A program made the position numbers and the translations under genes. Below the pieces are notes generated by a model, which had not been told where the DNA came from, did not search any database, and saw only the letters and a list, made by a program, of their open reading frames with translations. Source: JACCYQ01 sp036675565 (GTDB taxonomy: Bacteria; Bacteroidota; Bacteroidia; Chitinophagales; Chitinophagaceae). Taken from it: 64,000 bases of DNA. This document shows, piece after piece, positions 27,613-33,750 of this stretch. Where the stretch lies: assembly GCA_036675565.1 (NCBI GenBank), contig JAKFER010000051.1, forward strand, positions 29,916 to 93,915, in the 5' to 3' direction. Position 1 is the first letter of the stretch. Every line of letters begins with the position of its first letter.

Positions 27613-28062
27613 TTATTTATGAGCGGCGTTCCATGCAGGTACCTGTAGTAATTCAATAAGTTTGCCAGCTGATTTATGGTAAACAATGGAATGAGTCCCA
27701 TTCGTGATGGCCATATAAGGAACAGGCAAACTGATATTGTATCGAAGTACTTGTTGCAAAACCTCAGGAGTTAATGGAACAGAAGGTGCTTTACATTCTA
27801 TCATCATCCAGGGTTTAAAAAATGGATCGTAAACCAGCACATCAAACCTTTTTTTTAATTCACCCAACATAATTTCTTTTTCAATAGCTATTAAGGTTGA
27901 TGGATACTGCAATTCCTTAACCAGGTATGCAATGAAATTTTGACGAACCCACTCCTCTTCGGTTAATTGAAGCCATATTTTACGATGAGGATCAAAAATA
28001 TAATCCCGTTCATTTTCCTTTTTTAATTTGAAAGATGGTTCCGGGTAAGGAATTATGATCAT
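27613..28062 (-). CDS. Solitary HsdR N-terminal-like (PD-(D/E)XK fold) protein
   Basis: A 149-residue stand-alone version of the type I restriction endonuclease R-subunit N-terminal domain. The nuclease core is visible as Asp74 in RFDVLVYD and Glu89-x-Lys91 in MMIECKAP, followed by a helix with VLQQVLRYN that carries the QxxxY-like motif of this class. No helicase, HsdM or HsdS gene is nearby, so it is not part of a recognisable restriction system. Similar single-domain proteins are common in Bacteroidota; their role is not established. It is divergent from the AMP nucleosidase gene. Confidence 0.8.
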   Translation of the reverse strand: MIIIPYPEPSFKLKKENERDYIFDPHRKIWLQLTEEEWVRQNFIAYLVKELQYPSTLIAIEKEIMLGELKKRFDVLVYDPFFKPWMMIECKAPSVPLTPEVLQQVLRYNISLPVPYMAITNGTHSIVYHKSAGKLIELLQVPAWNAAHK

Positions 28063-28066
28063 GGTT

Positions 28067-28074
28067 CAAATGTA
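28067..28074 (-). promoter_or_regulatory. -7 element (TACATTTG) next to the HsdR-N start
   Basis: The minus strand reads TACATTTG only 5 nt upstream of the ATG. If used, the mRNA would be leaderless or nearly so. Confidence 0.35.
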
Positions 28075-28165
28075 AATGTTTTAAATTAGCACGCATGATA
28101 CAGCAACTTCATGGACTATCAGTTACTGTTTAAAGGATTGGAATTTATTCAAAAAAATTATTTGG

Positions 28166-28936
28166 ATGAAAACGAAAGAAGATATTGTTAAGAATTGGTT
28201 GCCCCGGTATACGGGTGAAAAATTAGAAAACTTTGGTAATTACATCCTGTTAACAAATTTTAGTAATTACGTAAACAAATTTGCAGAATGGAATAATGTA
28301 CAAATTGTAGGTATTGGAAAACCCATGCAATGCGCCACTGCTGAGGACATTACGATTATCAATTTTGGAATGGGAAGTCCGACTGCAGCAACAGTCATGG
28401 ATCTTTTACATGCCGTATCACCCAAAGCGGTTTTATTCCTTGGAAAGTGTGGAGGATTAAAAAAACGAAACAAAATCGGAGACCTTATATTACCTATTGC
28501 TGCTATCAGGGGTGAAGGTACAAGTGGTGATTATTTTCCACCTGAAGTTCCCGCATTGCCAGCATTTGCCTTACAAAAAGCAATTTCCACTACCATTCGT
28601 GATCATGGTGTTGATTATTGGACAGGGACCGTTTACACTACCAACAGGCGGGTTTGGGAACATGATGAAGCATTTAAAACTTACCTGCAGGAAATAAGGG
28701 CTTATGCAATTGATATGGAAACAGCAACCATTTTTACTGTAGGATTTTTCAATAAAATTCCAACCGGTGCTTTATTATTAGTAAGTGATCAGCCAATGGT
28801 ACCGGAAGGTGTAAAAACAGAAGAAAGTGATTTGAAAGTAACAGCGGACTTTGTTGAAAATCATTTAAAGATCGGCATAGATTCATTAAAACAATTACGC
28901 AACGGTGGCTTCACAGTCAGGCACCTGCGCTTTTAG
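28166..28936 (+). CDS. amn: AMP nucleosidase
   Basis: A 256-residue member of the purine nucleoside phosphorylase/MTA fold that hydrolyses AMP to adenine and ribose-5-phosphate. It has the short Bacteroidota-type architecture with the catalytic domain only, half the size of E. coli Amn. Landmarks are VGIGKPMQCATAED, NFGMGSPTAATVMDLL (phosphate site), FLGKCGGLKK, and AIDMETATIFTVGF, whose Glu contacts the ribose. It is transcribed away from the HsdR-N gene. A Cys-rich secreted protein follows after 40 nt. Confidence 0.88.
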   Translation: MKTKEDIVKNWLPRYTGEKLENFGNYILLTNFSNYVNKFAEWNNVQIVGIGKPMQCATAEDITIINFGMGSPTAATVMDLLHAVSPKAVLFLGKCGGLKKRNKIGDLILPIAAIRGEGTSGDYFPPEVPALPAFALQKAISTTIRDHGVDYWTGTVYTTNRRVWEHDEAFKTYLQEIRAYAIDMETATIFTVGFFNKIPTGALLLVSDQPMVPEGVKTEESDLKVTADFVENHLKIGIDSLKQLRNGGFTVRHLRF

Positions 28937-28976
28937 GAATGGAATAATATTTGATACTATGATCAAAAAATAATTA

Positions 28977-29378
28977 ATGAGATTACTATATTTCCTGCTT
29001 GCTTTGGCACCATTTGTTTCTTCTGAATCAACCAGCTGTAACAAAAAATCCAGTTCAGGTAATTGTATGAAAGGACGATTAGAAATTAAGGGTATTTGTT
29101 CCAATTATGTTATTACAATTATTGATGGTCCGATTGATACAGCTAAAGTTGCATCTACCTGGACGGACCCTGAAACGAATAAAACCTACACAAACGCCTT
29201 TAAATTAGGTAGCCCCTGCACATTTCCTTCAACCTTAAATGAGGGAGATGAGTTTTATTTTGAATTTGTTAATGAAACAAAGGAAGATTGTGCTGTTTGT
29301 ATGGCTTACCGGCCTGTTCCTGAAAAAATTAACATGATCAATGTGCTGAATGCCTCCTGTAAAAACGCTGCAGAGTAA
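28977..29378 (+). CDS. Small Cys-rich secreted protein, possible lipoprotein, unknown function
   Basis: A 133-residue protein starting with a hydrophobic segment (2-16) and a cysteine at 21 followed by NKKSSS, which resembles Bacteroidota lipoprotein starts although the lipobox is poor. Six further cysteines (in NCMKG, KGICSN, GSPCT, EDCAVC and NASCK) suggest disulfides in the periplasm or at the surface. The mature part is short-stranded and mostly beta. I recognise no family. It lies 40 nt after amn and may be on its transcript. Confidence 0.65.
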   Translation: MRLLYFLLALAPFVSSESTSCNKKSSSGNCMKGRLEIKGICSNYVITIIDGPIDTAKVASTWTDPETNKTYTNAFKLGSPCTFPSTLNEGDEFYFEFVNETKEDCAVCMAYRPVPEKINMINVLNASCKNAAE

Positions 29379-29416
29379 AATTTTCCAGGAAAAAAATAAA
29401 CCAACAAGTTTTTTAT

Positions 29417-29424
29417 TACCTTTG
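29417..29424 (+). promoter_or_regulatory. -7 element (TACCTTTG) for queA and its leader
   Basis: TACCTTTGC is one of the best -7 matches in the window. Transcription would start near 29430, giving a leader of about 120 nt. No TTG is visible at the usual -33 spacing. Confidence 0.6.
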
Positions 29425-29435
29425 CGCACTTTAAA

Positions 29436-29530
29436 GTACACCTGAATGATCAAAACCGGTGCCGTAAGACCGGGTTATTATTTTGGATCCTTTCCCGGCT
29501 GTTATACCCCAGGTTTGAATCATCAGGTAC
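29436..29530 (+). promoter_or_regulatory. Folded 5' leader of queA, candidate structured regulatory RNA
   Basis: The two ends of this segment are complementary. Bases 29436-29457 pair with 29512-29530 in blocks of 4, 4, 4, 4 and 2 base pairs separated by small bulges. Inside, CCGGG (29470-29474) pairs with CCCGG (29494-29498), and an alternative CCGGT/ACCGG stem (29456-29460 with 29469-29473) competes with it and with the end of the outer helix. The element begins just after the predicted start site and ends 21 nt before the queA ATG, with no terminator between. It matches no riboswitch class that I recognise from the conserved cores (TPP, cobalamin, SAM-I, preQ1, glycine). The pairing is seen; a regulatory role is inference. 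Confidence 0.5.
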
Positions 29531-29551
29531 ATATAACTAATATAACAGTCA

Positions 29552-30601
29552 ATGAAGCTTTCTCAATTTAAGTTCGATCTACCCTTAAATCTTATTGCCC
29601 AGCACCCAGCGAAACAAAGAGAAGACGCCCGTATGATGGTGGTTCACCGCCAGACCGGTCAAATGGAAAACAAACATTTTCGCGATGTATTGGAGTATTT
29701 TGATGATAAAGACGCCTTTGTTGTAAATAATACCAAAGTATTTCCTGCCCGTATGTATGGTCGCAAAGAAAAGACCGGTGCCCGGATTGAAGTTTTTCTT
29801 CTGCGTGAATTAAATAAACCAAATCGTTTATGGGATGTAATCGTTGATCCCGCACGAAAGATCCGTGTTGGTAATAAATTATATTTTGGTGATGGTGAAG
29901 AACTGGTTGCAGAAGTAATTGATAATACCACCAGTCGCGGACGCACCATCCGTTTTTTATGGGAAGACAGTGAAGAAACTTTCCGCCAGATGCTGGAAAA
30001 ATTGGGTGAAACACCCCTTCCAAAATATATTAAAAGGAAGCCAGATGAAGAAGACAGGGAAAGATACCAAACAGTATATGCTAAACACGAAGGTGCTGTA
30101 GCAGCTCCAACCGCAGGTTTACATTTCAGCAGGGAACTGATTAAGCGGCTTGAAATACAAGGAATCCGTTTTGCGGAAGTTACCTTACATACCGGATTAG
30201 GAACTTTCCGTCCTATTGAAGTGGAAGATCTGAGTAAACATAAAATGGATGCTGAATATTACCGGATTGAAGAAGCGGCGTGCAACGTTGTAAATAAAGC
30301 CAAGCAAACCGGTCACCGTATTTGCTCTGTTGGTACAACAACTATGAGAGCACTTGAGTCTTCCTTTACCGCACAAAAATTATTAAAACCATCAGAAGGC
30401 TGGACGAATGTATTTATTCACCCACCTTATAATTTCAACATTGCCGATTCACTGATCACTAACTTTCATCTACCTAAAACCAGTTTATTGATCATGACCT
30501 GTGCATTTGCCGGTTATGACCTGGCGATAGAAGCTTATAAAAAAGCGATTAAAGATAAATACCGCTTTTTCAGCTATGGCGATGCCATGCTGGTAATTTA
30601 A
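29552..30601 (+). CDS. queA: S-adenosylmethionine:tRNA ribosyltransferase-isomerase (queuosine synthesis)
   Basis: A 349-residue enzyme that transfers the ribosyl part of SAM to 7-aminomethyl-7-deazaguanine in tRNA to give epoxyqueuosine. The family signatures are complete: FDLPLNLIAQHPAKQREDARMMV at the start, VVNNTKVFPARMYGRK, LPKYIKR, AAPTAGLHFS, LHTGLGTFRPIEVEDLSKHKMDAE, GTTTMRALES and TNFHLPKTSLLIMT. Full length. It stands alone behind its own promoter and an unusual folded leader. Confidence 0.96.
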   Translation: MKLSQFKFDLPLNLIAQHPAKQREDARMMVVHRQTGQMENKHFRDVLEYFDDKDAFVVNNTKVFPARMYGRKEKTGARIEVFLLRELNKPNRLWDVIVDPARKIRVGNKLYFGDGEELVAEVIDNTTSRGRTIRFLWEDSEETFRQMLEKLGETPLPKYIKRKPDEEDRERYQTVYAKHEGAVAAPTAGLHFSRELIKRLEIQGIRFAEVTLHTGLGTFRPIEVEDLSKHKMDAEYYRIEEAACNVVNKAKQTGHRICSVGTTTMRALESSFTAQKLLKPSEGWTNVFIHPPYNFNIADSLITNFHLPKTSLLIMTCAFAGYDLAIEAYKKAIKDKYRFFSYGDAMLVI

Positions 30602-30621
30602 TTCTGTATGAATTATTGTAT

Positions 30622-30651
30622 AAAGCCTTTCAGAAATGGAAGCTTTTTTTT
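30622..30651 (+). terminator. Terminator of queA
   Basis: An imperfect hairpin (AAGC/GCTT plus TTTC/GGAA with one bulged base) is followed by eight T. It reaches the stop codon of the convergent aspartate kinase gene. Confidence 0.65.
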
Positions 30652-31972
30652 ATTCCAATCCAAACATTCCTTTGTTCAATTGCTTCAGCATTCTGTCTTT
30701 GAATTCTGCCGGAACCAAAAGGGAAATATTATGCTTGCTTCCTCCATATGAAACCATTCTAACGGGAATGCTTCCGATAGATTCAAAAAGCTTTTTAACC
30801 ATGTTTGGTGTTTGGGAGATTTCATTTCCAACAACGGATATGATCACCTGCTTTTTATCTACTTCCACGCTGCCAAAAGCTTCAAGCTCTTTTAAAATTT
30901 GGGGCAAGTTATGTTCTTCATCAATGGTAAGAGAAACAGCCACTTCAGAAGTGGTGATCATATCAATAGGTGTCTGGTATTTTTCAAATATCTCGAAGAT
31001 CTTTCGCAAAAAACCATAAGCTAATAGCATCCGGCTGCTTTTTATTTTTATGGCGATGATACCATCTTTAGCGGCAACGGCCTTTACACCAACTGATGCA
31101 GCCTGCGCGGAGATCAAAGTGCCCTTAGCATCAGGCTTCATGGTGTTCAGCAATTTTACCGGAATATTATATTGCTGTGCGGGCCAGATGGAAGCAGGAT
31201 GTAAAATCTTTGCGCCGAAGTATGCCAACTCCGCTGCTTCATCAAAACTTAATTGTTCAATGGGAATTGTTTTGTTTACTATTCGTGGATCATTATTATG
31301 CATTCCATCTATATCGGTCCATATTTCGCAAACCGATGCATTTATTGCGGCAGCAATCAGTGATGCAGTGTAATCACTTCCACCTCTTTTCAGGTTATCA
31401 ACTTCTCCCCTTGCATTGCGACAAATATATCCTTGTGTTACAAATAATTTTACGCCTTTGTGTTTTTGTAGTAACTGGTTTAGTTTGATTTTGATACTCC
31501 CAATCTGGGGCTCATTATTTTGATCAATGCTCATGAACTCCAAAGCAGGTATCAGTACATGATCAACACCCTGTTCTTCCAGGTAAATAGAAAACAAACG
31601 GGTGGAAAGCAATTCACCCTGGGCAACAATATCTTTAAATAACGCTTCGCTGAATGAAATCTTCAGGATAATATTTAAAAATTCGAAATGCTCTGCTACC
31701 AGGTTATTTGCCTTTTCAATTGATGTTGGTTTTTCAATGAGTGATTTTATGAATGAATGATATTTTTCTTCCAGCGTTGCGATCAGTTTTTTTGCATTCT
31801 CCCGGTGACCATGTGCCAATTCATTGCCTATTTCAACCAATGCGTTAGTGGTTCCTGATAATGCTGACAGGACAACAATGGTTGGTTCTTCTGTGGAGGT
31901 TACCAACCTGGCAACTTCTTTCATCCTTTGCGGTTGGCCAACACTGGTACCGCCAAACTTCATCACTTTCAT
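30650..31972 (-). CDS. lysC: Aspartate kinase (monofunctional)
   Basis: A 440-residue enzyme phosphorylating aspartate, the first step toward lysine, threonine and methionine. The N-terminal kinase motif MKFGGTSVG is at 4-12, the catalytic region VDNLKRGGSDYTASLIAAA near 216-234, and EIWTDIDGMHNNDPRIV near 238-254. Two ACT domains fill about 300-440, suggesting allosteric control by an end-product amino acid. No homoserine dehydrogenase domain is fused. A TATATTTG -7 element lies 36 nt upstream. Confidence 0.92.
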   Translation of the reverse strand: MKVMKFGGTSVGQPQRMKEVARLVTSTEEPTIVVLSALSGTTNALVEIGNELAHGHRENAKKLIATLEEKYHSFIKSLIEKPTSIEKANNLVAEHFEFLNIILKISFSEALFKDIVAQGELLSTRLFSIYLEEQGVDHVLIPALEFMSIDQNNEPQIGSIKIKLNQLLQKHKGVKLFVTQGYICRNARGEVDNLKRGGSDYTASLIAAAINASVCEIWTDIDGMHNNDPRIVNKTIPIEQLSFDEAAELAYFGAKILHPASIWPAQQYNIPVKLLNTMKPDAKGTLISAQAASVGVKAVAAKDGIIAIKIKSSRMLLAYGFLRKIFEIFEKYQTPIDMITTSEVAVSLTIDEEHNLPQILKELEAFGSVEVDKKQVIISVVGNEISQTPNMVKKLFESIGSIPVRMVSYGGSKHNISLLVPAEFKDRMLKQLNKGMFGLE

Positions 31973-32007
31973 AAAAAATGCTTTATCATTTATATTAAAT
32001 CAGCCTG

Positions 32008-32015
32008 CAAATATA
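32008..32015 (-). promoter_or_regulatory. -7 element (TATATTTG) for aspartate kinase
   Basis: The minus strand reads TATATTTGC, matching TAnnTTTG, 36 nt upstream of the lysC start. No well-spaced TTG was found. Confidence 0.5.
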
Positions 32016-32042
32016 CTGGTGATGCAATCATTAAACTACATT

Positions 32043-33134
32043 TCACAAATTGAAAGGATGTGGCAATGCAAACCTTTCAGCCAGCGACTTTAAATCGTCT
32101 ATTACTGCGGGCACAAGTGGAATACCATGTTGCATCCGTTCCAATTCCATTGCTGTTTCCGGTTCCCCGGGTATGATAACTTTTTCCTGGCCTTCAATTG
32201 TTTTTGCTTCGCGAAATCTTTTGATCCATGCATCCATATGTTCTTTAAAATCTTTTGCAGGTCGAAAAGCATCAATCCGCATAGCACCAAAAAAATGCCC
32301 GATGCCTTTACCCGGCTGATTTTCTGGCATTGGTACATATGCAGGGAATGGTGGAACCCATGGACCATAATTTGCGCCGCTTAATACAGCAGAAAAAATA
32401 TCTACAATGGCACCAAGTGCATAACCTTTATGACTTCCGTGTTCACGATCGCCACCTAACGGTAATAGAGCCCCGCCTTTTTTTAATTCAAACGGATCTG
32501 TGGTTGATTCCCCATCTTTGTTTTGAATCCAGCCGGTTGGAGCTATGCCACCTTTTCTTTGCAATATTTCCAGTTTACCATTCGCAGCGGTTGTTGTGGC
32601 CAGATCGGCAACAAAAGGTGATTCATTCCCTGCAGGAAAGCAAACACAAATTGGGTTGGTTCCTAATAATCTTTCAGTAGAAAATGTAGGTGCTACCAAT
32701 GCACTTGCATTGGTCATAGCAATCCCGATCATATCTTCTTCAAGCGCCATAATTGCATGGGCCGCGGCAATTCCAAAATGATTACTGTTTTGAACACTTA
32801 CCCAACCCGTTCCAACAGCTTTTGCTTTATCGATGGCTACCTGCATTGAAAATGGAGCAACAACTAACCCAAGTCCCTGGTCGCCATCCACAACTGCAGT
32901 TGAGGGAGTTTCATGAATGATTTTAATTACCGGGTTGGCATTTACCCGCTTAGCATCCCATAATCTAACATACCCACTTAACCTGGCTACACCGTGCGAA
33001 TCAACACCTCTTAAATCTGCAGACAACAAAACTTTTGTTGCTTTATCAGCATCTGATTCATTACACCCGATTTTAATAAAAATGGATTTTGTAAATGCAT
33101 GTAATTGTTGATATGGAAATTGATTGTTTAACAT
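32043..33134 (-). CDS. Ldh2-family (malate/L-lactate/ureidoglycolate-type) NAD(P)-dependent oxidoreductase
   Basis: A protein of about 363 residues from the LDH2/MDH2 family, unrelated to Rossmann-fold lactate dehydrogenases. Signatures are ADLRGVDSHGVARL with the catalytic His, WVSVQNSNHFGIAAAHA, GTNPICVCFPAG, VADLATTTAANGKLE and HGSHKGYALG. Members reduce or oxidise 2-hydroxy acids such as malate, lactate, sulfolactate or ureidoglycolate; the substrate is not resolvable here. The ATG at 33134 (MLNNQFPY) is preferred because homologues begin there; an ATG seven codons upstream (33155) is also in frame. Confidence 0.87.
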   Translation of the reverse strand: MLNNQFPYQQLHAFTKSIFIKIGCNESDADKATKVLLSADLRGVDSHGVARLSGYVRLWDAKRVNANPVIKIIHETPSTAVVDGDQGLGLVVAPFSMQVAIDKAKAVGTGWVSVQNSNHFGIAAAHAIMALEEDMIGIAMTNASALVAPTFSTERLLGTNPICVCFPAGNESPFVADLATTTAANGKLEILQRKGGIAPTGWIQNKDGESTTDPFELKKGGALLPLGGDREHGSHKGYALGAIVDIFSAVLSGANYGPWVPPFPAYVPMPENQPGKGIGHFFGAMRIDAFRPAKDFKEHMDAWIKRFREAKTIEGQEKVIIPGEPETAMELERMQHGIPLVPAVIDDLKSLAERFALPHPFNL

Positions 33135-33188
33135 GCCGCAAAAATAAACTTTCAAGAATAATCACAACAACGCCATTATAGCAAGGAC

Positions 33189-33222
33189 AAAAAAAAACCC
33201 CTCCGGCAAAACCGGAGAGGGT
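33189..33222 (-). terminator. Terminator of ssb
   Basis: The GC-rich stem (CCCTCTCCGG with CCGGAGGGG, one bulge) has a loop of about five bases and is followed on the minus strand by nine T. It lies 20 nt after the ssb stop. Confidence 0.9.
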
Positions 33223-33241
33223 AAATAACAAGTTTGGACAA

Positions 33242-33667
33242 TCAGAATGGCAGATCGTCAACTGATTCACTTACTTCGCTAGAAGCAGAAACTTGTGATG
33301 AAGATGCCTGTTGATTGTAGCCGCCGGATGAAGGACCATCAGCTTTTCCACCCAGTAATTGCACTTCACGTACACGAAGAGAGAGTGAAGCACCATTGGT
33401 GCCATCATTTTTCTGGTACGTCCTCAGTTCAGGGGTGCCTTCAACAAACACCTGCTTACCTTTGGTTAAATAAGGTGCAATACCTGTTTTATCACTCCAG
33501 TAAGCGCAATCAACCCAGGTTGTTTTTTCCTGGTTATTGCCCTGGCTGTCGCGATACTTTTCAGTATGGGCTACTGTAAAGTTGATAACATTTTTTCCGT
33601 TGACTGTGTTAACCAGGCAATCTTTGCCCAGGTTACCGATTACTTGCATTTTGATCATAGTGCTCAT
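33242..33667 (-). CDS. ssb: Single-stranded DNA-binding protein
   Basis: A 141-residue OB-fold protein that coats single-stranded DNA and recruits partners. The OB domain covers 4-108, starting IKMQVIGNLGKD and including TEKYRDSQGNNQEKTTWVDCAYW and GKQVFVEGTPELRTYQ. A Gly/Ser/Gln-rich linker follows, and the acidic C-terminal tip is DDLPF, the partner-binding motif. It is shorter than E. coli SSB. There is no rpsF/rpsR next to it, so this is a stand-alone ssb, possibly one of several in the genome. Confidence 0.94.
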   Translation of the reverse strand: MSTMIKMQVIGNLGKDCLVNTVNGKNVINFTVAHTEKYRDSQGNNQEKTTWVDCAYWSDKTGIAPYLTKGKQVFVEGTPELRTYQKNDGTNGASLSLRVREVQLLGGKADGPSSGGYNQQASSSQVSASSEVSESVDDLPF

Positions 33668-33750
33668 TTTTAAATCGTAATTAATAATAGCGGCAATTTA
33701 GCACTATTTCATACCCAAAGTCAATACCACGAACAGGTATTTCTTCACAT

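Noticed and set aside
27613..28062. Type I restriction-modification system
   Set aside because: Only the small nuclease-like domain is present; no helicase, methylase or specificity subunit lies nearby.
29436..29530. Known riboswitch (TPP, cobalamin, SAM-I, preQ1) or SRP RNA in the queA leader
   Set aside because: The conserved cores of these RNAs are not present; in particular no SRP GGAA-tetraloop/AGCAG block and no TPP CTGAGA box.
29592..30023. 143-residue open frame antisense to queA
   Set aside because: Shadow of a highly conserved queA region; no start signals.
30636..31019. 127-residue open frame antisense to aspartate kinase
   Set aside because: Fully overlapped by the ACT domains of lysC on the other strand.
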